From the NCBI GenBank assembly GCA_907163375.1, contig CAJQUW010006832.1:186001-250000 (forward strand): a DNA stretch of 64,000 nucleotides, given 5' to 3'. The stretch's first letter is position 1, and each line of letters starts with the position of its first letter. Source of the DNA: Prostheceraeus crozeri (taxonomy: Eukaryota > Platyhelminthes > Polycladida > Euryleptidae). The notes below the pieces were generated by a model. The model made no database searches. It saw nothing but the letters and a program-made list of their open reading frames with translations, and was not told the origin of the DNA. Shown one piece after another: positions 49,010-60,157 of this stretch. A program made the position numbers and the translations under genes.

Positions 49010-49043
49010 TCCTTTCCTAACTCTACCCTATGACAATTCGCTT

Positions 49044-49169
49044 ATGTGCTTTGAGTGTCGTGGACGTGGTCTTATCAGATACATTTTACTTCTTCGTTGC
49101 CATCATATCATTCGTGTATTTTGTCGTGAAAAGCATCGATGTAATTCTTCATTTTGTGATATGTTATAG
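49044..49169 (+). CDS. Possible small Cys/His-rich frame between genes 2 and 3 (left arm)
   Basis: A frame starting at ATG 49,044 reads MCFECRGRG, then LRCHHIIRVFCREKHRCNSSFC, a C-x2-C ... CHH-x5-C-x4-H-x2-C-x5-C spacing suggestive of zinc binding. It overlaps the end of gene 2's longer out-of-frame ORF and ends at TAG 49,169, 33 bases before the gene 3 acceptor. A donor-like CGT|GTATTT at 49,116 would join it to gene 3 in phase. It is identical in both arms. It could be an alternative N-terminus for the exonuclease or a chance frame. Confidence 0.3.
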   Translation: MCFECRGRGLIRYILLLRCHHIIRVFCREKHRCNSSFCDML

Positions 49170-49202
49170 AACGTTTCCTTAGATGTGTAATTTCCGTTTT
49201 AG

Positions 49203-49751
49203 GCTTCTATCATCATTTTTATGGATTGTGAGGGTGAACCTGTGCAGGAGCTCAGTGCTATTGCTATGAACAATTGGGCATATCAGATTGTTAGTGTCTA
49301 TCATCAACATGCCAACTGTGATCCCAATGTTGATCAATGGGCGAGAAAACACATTCATGGACTTAATCTGAAATATTTGCAAGACTATGGCTTTTCTTGT
49401 GAGACTGCTCTTCTTACTGACTTTAAATGATGGTTAGCTGCTTTCAATGTTATACGCATCTTTTGTAATAATCCTGGTAAGGAGAGGAAAGTATTTCCCA
49501 ATCTAGTCATTAATGATATTTTGCTCCCACCTTGGGATAGTAGAGTGAATCAACACTATCATGAAGTCACGAAACGTTTTAAGGATTTGTGTGTTCCTAT
49601 TTTGTCTGTTCGTTGTAGTAGCTACGTTCATAACCAATGCTTCTTTCCTCCTTACCTCAACACTGCCAAAGTCCTATATGGTTATCATTGCTCGCTTTAT
49701 GACAGTTACCAGCTGTATCTATTTTATCTGTTTCAAACCATTGATTTGTAA
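49203..49751 (+). CDS. Gene 3 (left arm): DEDDh/DnaQ-like 3'-5' exonuclease fold, in-frame TGA
   Basis: An acceptor (TTCCGTTTTAG) ends at 49,202. The frame then opens ASIIIFMDCEGEPVQELSAI, a strand followed by the D-x-E motif I of DEDD exonucleases. HIHGLN follows (the usual IHGI after motif I), then a central motif II region (WLAAFNVIRIFCNN) and, later, the candidate H/D motif III region (CSSYVHNQ ... YHCSLYD). One in-frame TGA at 49,428-49,430 (DFK-TGA-WLAAF) splits it; the frame is otherwise open to TAA at 49,751 (about 181 residues). The second half continues the fold with no frame change, so the TGA is either read through or inactivating. It is present in both arms. The start is probably supplied by gene 2's ATG exon; internal Met at 49,221 is the alternative. 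Expected activity: trimming DNA or RNA 3' ends. Confidence 0.68.
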
Positions 49752-49773
49752 TGCATGCTTGTTACAGTTATTC

Positions 49774-49779
49774 AATAAA
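49774..49779 (+). terminator. Poly(A) signal of gene 3 (left arm)
   Basis: AATAAA 22 nt after the gene 3 stop, followed by a T/G-rich stretch. Likely the main 3' end of the gene 2/3 transcript; the minisatellite beyond holds many more AATAAA copies. Confidence 0.7.
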
Positions 49780-49919
49780 TGTTATTATGCGAAGAGTTGT
49801 TGTTATCATGCAATGGATGGGTTAGATGAAGGGTGATCATATCTTTTTCAAATGACTGTGGAACATTGATATCCATGATGAAGATTAAAACAGTTGGATT
49901 TGATGACGAATAAGATTTA

Positions 49920-52900
49920 CTAGTTTGCCAGTTAGACTAAGCGTTCTACTATTTATAAATGAAAGATATAGTTTCAAAAGTTTACAGATTAAAAATAAAG
50001 TTTCAATAGTGTATGTGTTAGAAATAAAGTTTAAGCTGTTTCTATGTTAGAAATAAAATAAAGTTTCAAGAATTTACAAGTTAAAAATAAAGTTTCAACA
50101 CTGCGTACGTTAGAAATAAAGTTACATCTGTTTGTAAAATATTGCGGGATTTAACAGTGTGTAAGTTAGACTAAGCGTTCCACTATTTGTAAATGAAAGA
50201 TATAGTTTCAACAGTTTACAAGTTAAGAATAAAGTTTTATCTGTTTGTATGTTAGAAATAAAACAAAGTTTCAACCGTTTACAAGTTAAAAATAAAGTTT
50301 CAATAGTTTACAAGTTAAGAATAAAGTTTCAATAGTGTGTATGTTAAGAATAAAGTTTCATCTGTTTGTATGTTAGAAATAAAATGAAGTTTCACCATTT
50401 GGCAAGTTAAGAATAAAGTTTTATCTGTTTGTATGTTAGAAATAAAACAAAGTTTCACCCGTTTACAAGTTAAAAATAAAGTTTCAATAGTTTACAAGTT
50501 AAGAATAAAGTTTCAATAATGTGTATGTTAAGAATAAAGTTCTATCTGTTTATATGTTAGAAATAGAACGAAGTTTCACCAGTTTACAAGTTAAGAATAA
50601 AGTTCTATCTGTTTGTATGTTAGAAATAAAATGAAGTTTCATCAGTTTACAAGTTAGGAATAAAGTTTTATCTGTTTGTATGTTAGAAATAAAACAAAGT
50701 TTCAACCGTTAACAAGTTAAAAATAAAGTTTCAATAGTCTGCAAGTTAAAACTAATGTTTCAATAGTGCATATGTTAAGAATAAAGTTATATCTGCTTGT
50801 TTGTCAGAAATAAAATGAAGCTTCACCAGTTTAAAAGTTAAGAATAAAGTTTTATCTGCTTGTATGTGTACGTTAGAAAACAAGTTTCAACCGTTACCGT
50901 TTACAAGTTAAGAATAAAGTTTTATCTGTTTGTATGTTAGAAATAAAATGAAGTTTCACCAGTTGGCAAGTTAAGAATAAAGTTTTATCTGTTTGTATGT
51001 TAGAAATAAAATAAAGTTTCAACCGTTTACAAGTTAAAAATAAAGTTTCAACAGTGTGTACGTTAGAAATAAAGTTACATCTGTTTGTAAAATATTGCGG
51101 GATTTAATAGTTTGTAAGTTAGACTAAGCGTTCCACTATTTGTAAATGAAAGATATAGTTTCAACAGTTTACAAGTTAGGAATAAAGTTTTATCTGTTTG
51201 TATGTTAGAAATAAAACAAAGTTTTAACCGTTAACAAGTTAAAAATAAAGTTTCAATAGTTTGCAAGTTAAAACTAATGTTTCAATAGTGCATATGTTGA
51301 GAATAAAGTTTTATCTGTTTGTATGTTAGAAATAAAATGAAGCTTCACCAGTTTACAAGTTAAGAATAAAGTTTTATCTGCTTGTATGTCAGAAATGAAA
51401 TAAAGTTTCACCAGTTTAACAGTTAAAAATAAAGTTTCAATAATGTGTACGTTAGAAATAAAGTTTCAACCGTTACCGTTTACAAGTTAAAAATAAAGTT
51501 TCAATAGTGTGTATGTTTAGAATAAAGTTCTATCTGTTTATATGTTAGAAATAAAAATGAAGGTTCACCAGTTTACAAGTTAAGAATAAAGTTTATCTGT
51601 TTGTATGTTAGAAATACAATTAAGTTTCACCAGTTGGCTAGTTAAGAATAAAGTTTTATCTGTTTGTATGTTAGAAATAAAACAAAGTTTCAACCGTTTA
51701 CAAGTTAAAAATAAAGTTTCAATAGTGTGTATGTTAAGAATAAAGTTTTATCTGTTTGTATGTTAGAAATAAAATGAAGTTTCATCAGTTTACAAGTTAG
51801 GAATAAAATTTTATCTGTTCGTATGTTAGAAATAAAACAAAGTTTCAACCGTTAACAAGTTAAAAATAAAGTTTCAATAATGTGCAAGTTAAAACTTATG
51901 TCTCAATAGTGCGTATGTTAAGAATAAAGTTTTATCTGTTTGTATGTTAGAAAAATAATGAAGCTTCACCAGTTTACAAGTTAAGAATAAAGTTTTATCA
52001 GCCTGTATGTTAGAAATAAAATAAAGTTTCAATCGTTTACGAATTAAAAATAAAGTTTCAATAGTGTGTACGTTAGAAATAAAGTTACATCCGTTTGTAA
52101 AATAAGATTGCGGGATTTAATAGTTTGTAAGTTAGACTAAGCGTTCCACTATTTGTAAATGAAAGATATAGTTTCAACAGTTTACAAGTTAAGAATAAAG
52201 TTTTATCTGTTTGTATGTTAGAAATAAAACAAAGTTACAACCGTTAACAAGTTAAAAATAAAGTTTCAATAGTTTGCAAGTTAAAACTAATGTTTCAATA
52301 GTGCATATGTTAAGAATAAAGTTTTATCTGCTTGTATGTCAGAAATAAAATGAAGCTTCACCAGTTTACAAGTTAAGAATAAAGTTTTATCTGCTTGTAT
52401 GTCAGAAATGAAATAAAGTTTCACCAGTTTAACAGTTAAAAATAAAGTTTTAAATAATGTGTACGTTAGAAATAAAGTTTCAACCGTTACCGTTTACAAG
52501 TTAAAAATAAAGTTTCAATAGTGTGTATGTTTAGAATAAAGTTCTATCTCTTTATATGTTAGAAATAAAAATGAAGGTTCACCAGTTTACAAGTTAAGAA
52601 TAAAGTTTTATCTGTTTGTATGTCAGAAATAAAATTAAGTTTCACCAGTTGGCTAGTTAAGAATAAAGTTTTATCTGTTTGTATGTTAGAAATAAAACAA
52701 AGTTTCAACCGTTTACAAGTTAAAAATAAAGTTTCAATAGTTTACAAGTTAAGAATAAAGTTTCAATAGTGTGCAAGTTAAGAATAAAGTTTTATCTGTT
52801 TGTATGTTAGAAATAAAATGAAGTTTCACCAGTTTACAAGTTAAGAATAAAGTTCTATCTGTTTGTATGTTAGAAATAAAATGAAGTTTCATCAGTTTAC

Positions 52901-54390
52901 AAGTTAGGAATAAAGTTTTATCTGTTCGTATGTTAGAAATAAAACAAAGTTTCAACCGTTAACAAGTTAAAAATAAAGTTTCAATAATGTGCAAGTTAAA
53001 ACTTATGTCTCAATAGTGCGTATGTTAAGAATAAAGTTTTATCTGTTTGTATGTTAGAAAAATAATGAAGCTTCACCAGTTTACAAGTTAAGAATAAAGT
53101 TTTATCAGCCTGTATGTTAGAAATAAAATAAAGTTTCAATCGTTTACGAATTAAAAATAAAGTTTCAATAGTGTGTACGTTAGAAATAAAGTTACATCCG
53201 TTTGTAAAATAAGATTGCGGGATTTAATAGTTTGTAAGTTAGACTAAGCGTTCCACTATTTGTAAATGAAAGATATAGTTTCAACAGTTTACAAGTTAAG
53301 AATAAAGTTTTATCTGTTTGTATGTTAGAAATAAAACAAAGTTACAACCGTTAACAAGTTAAAAATAAAGTTTCAATAGTTTGCAAGTTAAAACTAATGT
53401 TTCAATAGTGCATATGTTAAGAATAAAGTTTTATCTGCTTGTATGTCAGAAATAAAATGAAGCTTCACCAGTTTACAAGTTAAGAATAAAGTTTTATCTG
53501 CTTGTATGTCAGAAATGAAATAAAGTTTCACCAGTTTAACAGTTAAAAATAAAGTTTTAAATAATGTGTACGTTAGAAATAAAGTTTCAACCGTTACCGT
53601 TTACAAGTTAAAAATAAAGTTTCAATAGTGTGTATGTTTAGAATAAAGTTCTATCTCTTTATATGTTAGAAATAAAAATGAAGGTTCACCAGTTTACAAG
53701 TTAAGAATAAAGTTTTATCTGTTTGTATGTCAGAAATAAAATTAAGTTTCACCAGTTGGCTAGTTAAGAATAAAGTTTTATCTGTTTGTATGTTAGAAAT
53801 AAAACAAAGTTTCAACCGTTTACAAGTTAAAAATAAAGTTTCAATAGTTTACAAGTTAAGAATAAAGTTTCAATAGTGTGCAAGTTAAGAATAAAGTTTT
53901 ATCTGTTTGTATGTTAGAAATAAAATGAAGTTTCACCAGTTTACAAGTTAAGAATAAAGTTCTATCTGTTTGTATGTTAGAAATAAAATGAAGTTTCATC
54001 AGTTTACAAGTTAGGAATAAAGTTTTATCTGTTTGTATGTTAGAAATAAAACAAACTTTCAACCGTTAACAAGTTAAAAATAAAGTTTCAATAATGTGCA
54101 AGTTAAAACTTATGTCTCAATAGTGCGTATGTTAAGAATAAAGTTTTATCTGTTTGTATGTTAGAAATATAATTAAGCTTCACCAGTTTACAAGTTAAGA
54201 ATAAAGTTTTATCAGCTTGTATGTTAGAAATAAAATAAAATTTCAATCGTTTACAAATTAAAAATAAAGTTTCAATAGTGTGTACGTTAGAAATAAAGTT
54301 TCAACCGTTTACAAGTTAAAAATAAAGTTTCAACAGTGTCTACGTTAGAAATAAAGTTTTATCTGTTTGTAAAGTACGATCGTAGGATTA
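49920..54390 (+). repeat. Inner minisatellite, left half: AATAAA on the plus strand
   Basis: About 4.5 kb of ~27-33-bp units such as GTTAGAAATAAAGTTTCA with (C/A)TCTGTTTGTAT or AATAGTGTGTAT. Almost every unit has AATAAA followed 10-20 nt later by a T/GT-rich stretch, the layout of a poly(A) site. An exact-looking internal duplication of about 1,107 bp covers roughly 51,830-54,050. Open frames here are artefacts. Confidence 0.93.
51830..54050 (+). repeat. 1,107-bp direct duplication inside the left minisatellite
   Basis: The same irregular unit order recurs 1,107 bp apart; for example ACATCCGTTTGTAAAATAAG lies near 52,085 and again near 53,192, and matching frames lie at 52,749 and 53,856. 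Near identity of long irregular stretches means a recent block duplication. Confidence 0.85.
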
Positions 54391-56165
54391 TTTTTATTTC
54401 TATTTTTATATATTTATTTCTAACGTACACACTGTTGAAATTTTATTTTGTTTCTAACATATAAACAGCTAAAACTTTATTTCTAACGTACACACTGTTG
54501 AAACTTTATTTTTAACTTGTAAACGGCTGAAACTTTATTTCTAACGCACAAAGCGCTTAAACTTTATTTCCATCATACGCACTATTGAAACTTTATTTTA
54601 ATCTGTAAACTGTTGAAACGATATTTTTCATTTACAACTAGTAGAACGCTGAGTCTAACTTGCAAACTAGTAAATCTTGCGATCTTGTCTTACAAACAGT
54701 TATACCTTTCTTTCTGGCATATAAAGTGTTATACCTCTATTTCTAACATACAAGCAGTTAAAACTTTATTTCTAACTTACAAACAGATAAAACTTTATTC
54801 CTAACGTACACACTGTTGAAACTTTATTTTTCAGCTTGTAAACTGCTGGAACTTTGTTTTGTTTCTAACATATAAACAGATAAAACTTTATTTCTAACGT
54901 ACACACTGTTGGAACTTTATTTTTAACTTGTAAACGGTCGAAACTTTATTTTATTTCTAACACACGCACACACAAACAGTCATAATTTTATTTCTAACGT
55001 GCACACTATTGAAACTTTATTTTAATCTGTAAACTGTTGAGACGATATTTTTCATTTACAACTAGTAGAATGCTGAGTCTAACTTGTAAACTAGTAAATC
55101 CTACGATCGTACTTTACAAACAGATAAAACTTTATTTCTAACGTAGACCCTGTTGAAACTTTATTTTTAACTTGTAAACGGTTGAAACTTTATTTTTAAT
55201 TTGTAAACTGGTGAAACTTCATTTTATTTCTAACATACAAACAGATAGAACTTTATTCTTAACTTGTAAACTGGTGAAACTTCGTTCTATTTCTAACATA
55301 TAAACAAATAGAACTTTATTCTTAACATACACATTATTGAAACTTTATTCTTAACTTGTAAACTATTGAAACTTTATTTTTAACTTGTAAACGGTTGAAA
55401 CTTTGTTTTATTTCTAACATACAAACAGATAAAACTTTATTCTTAACTTGCCAACTGGTGAAACTTCATTTTATTTCTAACATACAAACAGATAGAACTT
55501 TATTCTTTACTTGTAAACTGGTGAAACTTTGTTCTATTTCTAACATATAAACAGATAGAACTTTATTCTTAACATACACACTATTGAAACTTTATTTTTA
55601 ACTTGTAAACGGTAACGGATGAAACTTTAGTTCTAACGTACACATACAAGCAGATCAAACTTTATTCTTAACTTTTAAACTGGTGAAGCTTCATTTTATT
55701 TCTGACATACAAGCAGATAAAACTTTATTCTTAACATATGCACTATTGAAACATTAGTTTTAACTTGTAAACTATTGAAACTTTATTTTTAACTTGTTAA
55801 CGGTTGAAACTTTGTTTTATTTCTAACATACAAACAGATAAAACTTTATTCTTAACTTGTAAACTGTTGAAACTATATCTTTCATTTACAAATAGTGGAA
55901 CGCTTAGTCTAACTTACAAACTATTAAATCCCGCAATCTTATTTTACAAACAGATGTAACTTTATTTCTAACGTACACAGTGTTGAAACTTTATTTTTAA
56001 CTTGTAAACTCTTGAAACTTTATTTTATTTCTAACATAGAAACAGCTTAAACTTTATTTCTAACACATACACTATTGAAACTTTATTTTTAATCTGCGAA
56101 CTGTTGAAACTATATCTTTCATTTACAAATAATAGAACGTTTAGTCTAACTTGCAAACTAGTAAA
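54391..56165 (-). repeat. Inner minisatellite, right half: AATAAA on the minus strand
   Basis: After an A/T-only junction at about 54,390-54,410 the unit is read in reverse (TTTATTTCTAAC, GTTGAAAC). The block at 55,087-55,142 is the inverted copy of 54,340-54,390, so local symmetry is centred near 54.74 kb while the arms are centred near 53.04 kb. The right half is about 2.7 kb shorter than the left. Confidence 0.92.
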
Positions 56166-56301
56166 TCTTATTCGTCATCAAATCCAACTGTTTTAATCTT
56201 CATTATGGATATCAATGTTCCACAGTCATTTCAAAAAGATATGATCACCCTTCATCTAACCCATCCATTGCATGATAACAACAACTCTTCGCATAATAAC
56301 A

Positions 56302-56307
56302 TTTATT
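56302..56307 (-). terminator. Poly(A) signal of gene 3 (right arm)
   Basis: AATAAA on the minus strand, the exact mirror of 49,774-49,779. Confidence 0.7.
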
Positions 56308-56329
56308 GAATAACTGTAACAAGCATGCA

Positions 56330-56878
56330 TTACAAATCAATGGTTTGAAACAGATAAAATAGATACAGCTGGTAACTGTCATAAAGCGAGCAATGATAAC
56401 CATATAGGACTTTGGCAGTGTTGAGGTAAGGAGGAAAGAAGCATTGGTTATGAACGTAGCTACTACAACGAACAGACAAAATAGGAACACACAAATCCTT
56501 AAAACGTTTCGTGACTTCATGATAGTGTTGATTCACTCTACTATCCCAAGGTGGGAGCAAAATATCATTAATGACTAAATTGGGAAATACTTTCCTCTCC
56601 TTACCAGGATTATTACAAAAGATGCGTATAACATTGAAAGCAGCTAACCATCATTTAAAGTCAGTAAGAAGAGCAGTCTCACAAGAAAAGCCATAGTCTT
56701 GCAAATATTTCAGATTAAGTCCATGAATGTGTTTTCTCGCCCATTGATCAACATTGGGATCACAGTTGGCATGTTGATGATAGACACTAACAATCTGATA
56801 TGCCCAATTGTTCATAGCAATAGCACTGAGCTCCTGCACAGGTTCACCCTCACAATCCATAAAAATGATGATAGAAGC
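56330..56878 (-). CDS. Gene 3 (right arm): DEDDh-like exonuclease, same in-frame TGA
   Basis: Mirror of 49,203-49,751. The predicted residues on both sides of the TGA (56,651-56,653) are identical to the left arm, including DCEGEP and HIHGLN. Perfect residue conservation over the whole frame is striking given the four changes in gene 2, and the TGA is shared. Transcribed towards the centre. Confidence 0.68.
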
Positions 56879-56911
56879 CTAAAACGGAAATTACACATCT
56901 AAGGAAACGTT

Positions 56912-57037
56912 CTATAACATATCACAAAATGAAGAATTACATCGATGCTTTTCACGACAAAATACACGAATGATATGATGGCAACGAAGAAGTAAAATGT
57001 ATCTGATAAGACCACGTCCACGACACTCAAAGCACAT
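56912..57037 (-). CDS. Possible small Cys/His-rich frame (right arm)
   Basis: Mirror of 49,044-49,169, identical in sequence, ending at a stop just before the gene 3 acceptor. The same doubts apply: chance frame or alternative exon. Confidence 0.3.
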   Translation of the reverse strand: MCFECRGRGLIRYILLLRCHHIIRVFCREKHRCNSSFCDML

Positions 57038-57071
57038 AAGCGAATTGTCATAGGGTAGAGTTAGGAAAGGA

Positions 57072-57846
57072 TTAGCAATTCTCTTTCCTTGACTTGCGTT
57101 TGGAGGTAGCATTCTTGCCCGACTTGCGCTTCGTACCACCCCCGTTAAGGATTTCGTCAATAATGTCATCTACGCTGGGTGGCTTTGGAATATATAGGAT
57201 GGATTCAGTGTATATCGAGAGAGAGGCTATTTCGTTATCCTTGTGCTGACCATAATATAGCCCATTCACTTTGAAAATGACATCCCAAGTACCTTCTCCG
57301 AGCTCATCACAACTGATGGGTATTGATTGATCTCCATCCTTTTTATAATAACTACACCAATGTGATAATGGTAGGCAAATTTGATTGCCATCCCAAATCT
57401 TTCTATATGGAGTATCTTTTTCATCTCTCGCCTTCCACTCTTGAGCAAGAGGAGTAGGAATGTCCATATTTAATGTCACGTACTCTTCAATAATGTCAAG
57501 TTGGTGGCGAATGTACGGACTCACGGGGATGAGTATGTAGTCCCCATACTGATTGCTCAATATCTTCACATCAGTGGAAGGGAGCATTCCCGTTTGCAGT
57601 ACTACGCTGTGATCCTCATGACGCAAGACTTGTTTAAATTTACGCTGTAGCGGTGTAGGATTATGTACCTTTGTTGTTTCTTCCACTGGTCTCAGTTGTA
57701 GATGATCTGATCGTAGCGAACCTTGTAACGTTTGACCGCCATTTTGTCTTACTAGTGCAGCAGATTGAGTAGATGCCTGAAAATGAAAAAGATTATATTA
57801 AGTTAACGTTCAAGGGAGGAGAGGGTGGAAAGTAGCGACTTACCAT
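57072..57846 (-). CDS. Gene 2 (right arm): 235-residue protein
   Basis: Mirror of 48,235-49,009: ATG-only exon (57,844-57,846), 67-nt intron, then a single exon to 57,072. Relative to the left copy it has T to A (PLTQ/PLAQ), R to S (IPIR/IPIS), P to L (ASPS/ASLS) and K to E (IIDK/IIDE). The basic C-terminus is unchanged. Both copies are intact, so both could be expressed. Confidence 0.78.
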
Positions 57847-57922
57847 TTTAGTTGGATAATATAACAGGGATGTAGAGAGAGAGAGAGAGTGTGCGTCCGT
57901 CACTTGTACGATTCAACGATGG

Positions 57923-57956
57923 AATGATTCTCACTGTGGAAGGCTCTCTATTTATA
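57923..57956 (-). promoter_or_regulatory. Gene 2/3 TATA + initiator promoter (right arm)
   Basis: TATAAATA on the minus strand (57,949-57,956), with ACAGTGA and TCATT downstream at the same spacing as the left copy. Confidence 0.75.
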
Positions 57957-58569
57957 AAGGAATGCTTGATTCTCATTAGACAACAATCCTCATTGGAGAA
58001 TAGAACTTATCTAGTAAAGCTGGCACGCTAACGAGTGTGACTGCAGAAACATTTCTTCAACGTTCGCTACGTTTCACAACAACCTGTCAAAGACTTCTTA
58101 CAAACTTATTTCAACATTTGCATTTAAGCGAACATGTGCTTCACATATTCTACACGAACGGTTAACGCATGTAATATAAAACCCTAAATCCAACCGTAGA
58201 GGAGCCTAGCCTTGGATTATGAACTTTACAACCCATGCGATTCAATGTCATGGAACTAGCTCTCACACACTCAACGTGTGTGACAACATCTGGTTTTATA
58301 AAACATTCAACGCTGACTATAAGACCTTGTGTGAAACAATCTACACAGCGCAGTAAAACTTTCTAGCGCTGTGGTGAACACTGTTTTCATATAACATTCT
58401 AAACTCGCAGTCTTACTGCAGTAGAAAACTGCTTTTACTAAACCTGATGAAGCTAATCTAACAGTCATGAAGTTTGAATTTCTAATAGGAAAACATTTGG
58501 CAACTGTCTCCAATAAAACTTTCTAACACTGTGAACGTAAGTTACAAGACAATCTAAACTGTGCAGTAA
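57957..58569 (-). other. Spacer upstream of gene 2 (right arm)
   Basis: Mirror of 47,511-48,122. The 68-codon frame differs at one residue (K/T) from its left counterpart. No function assigned. Confidence 0.35.
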
Positions 58570-59886
58570 AACCTTCTAAAACTTTCTAGTCCTGTGATGA
58601 GTTCGGTCAGTCATACAACGTCAATGATCAAACTTTATTCTCACAAACGTGCGTCGCGGTAAATTATTTGACTACACTAACGCTTACATTTCATGACATG
58701 TGTGTTTCATAAAACGTCATGATCAAACTTTTCTAACTATACATCAACCTGTGTTGCAGTAAAACTTTTACAAACCATGATACACTTCTAACGACACTCA
58801 CGAATACAACTTCGATGATCAGACTTTACTTTCTCAAACGGGTGTCACAGTGAAATTATTTGACTACACTAACTTTGCAAACCATGATACACTTTCTGAG
58901 TAGACTTACAAATAAAACGTTGATGATCAAACTTTCTAACTATACATCAACCTGTGTTGCAATAAAACTTTTTTACAACATGATAAAGTTTCTGACTACA
59001 CTAACTTTGCTTTTACAAACCATGATACAGTTTCTGACTAGTCTTACGAATACAACGTTGATGATCAAACTTTTCTAACTATACATGAACCTGTGTTGCA
59101 GTAAAACTTTTACAAACCATGATACACTTTCTAACGACACTCACGAATACAACTTCGATGATCAGACTTTACTTTCTCAAACGGGTGTCACAGTAAAATT
59201 ATTTGACTACACTAACTTTGCAAACCATGATACACTTTCTGACTAGACTTACGAATACAACATTGATGATCAAACTTTCTAACTATACATCAACCTGTGT
59301 TGCAATAAAACTTTTGTACAACATGATAAAGTTTCTGACTACAATAACTTTGCTTTTACAAACCATGATAGTTTTTGACTAGACTTACGAATACAACGTT
59401 GATGATCAAACTTTTCTAACTATACATCAACCTGTGTTGCAATAAAACTTTTTTACAACATGATAAAGTTTCTGACTACACTAACTTTGCTTTTACAAAC
59501 CATGATACAGTTTCTGACTAGTCTTACGAATACAACGTTGATGATCAAACTTTTCTAACTATACATCAACCTGTGTTGCAGTAAAACTTTTACAAACCAT
59601 GATACACTTTCTAACGACACTCACGAATACAACTTCGATGATCAGACTTTACTTTCTCAAACGGGTGTCACAGTAAAATTATTTGACTACACTAACTTTG
59701 CAAACCATGATACACTTTCTGACTAGACTTACGAATACAACATTGATGATCAAACTTTCTAACTATACATCAACCTGTGTTGCAATAAAACTTTTGTACA
59801 ACATGATAAAGTTTCTGACTACACTAACTTTGCTTTTACAAACCATGATAGTTTTTGACTAGACTTACGAATACAACGTTGATGAT
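58570..59886 (-). repeat. Satellite block between gene 1 and gene 2 (right arm)
   Basis: Same ~340-bp higher-order repeat as 46,672-47,510 but about 480 bp longer, from an extra higher-order unit plus part of another. This copy-number change is the main asymmetry in this part of the palindrome. Confidence 0.85.
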
Positions 59887-60157
59887 CAAACTTTTCTAAC
59901 TATACATGAACCTGTGTTGCAGTAAAACCTTTGTACGACACTGACAAGAGCTTGTTCACTAGCAAAGAGAGAAGTCTGTGATGTGTTGCGTGTGGCGCAT
60001 GAATGTCCTCCCTTCATTCCATTCATCATTTTTCTTCCCCTCTGCATTCCATATCCGTAGATATGTGGCGGGCTTGGGACCGCTTTAGCTGCATTAGAAG
60101 GTTGACCCTTAAGAGAGCCCATGGGTCGTTCTCGGGATGATTGGAGGAATATGGAAC

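Noticed and set aside
52749-54062. 68-codon minus-strand frames in the minisatellite
   Set aside because: They are direct translations of the repeat unit (LTCKL.KL.FISNIQT-type repetition), duplicated with the 1,107-bp block.
49920-56165. Regular ~30-bp repeats resembling a CRISPR array
   Set aside because: There is no constant repeat/variable spacer structure. Both parts of the unit recur, the unit length drifts, and the context is eukaryotic with introns and AATAAA signals.
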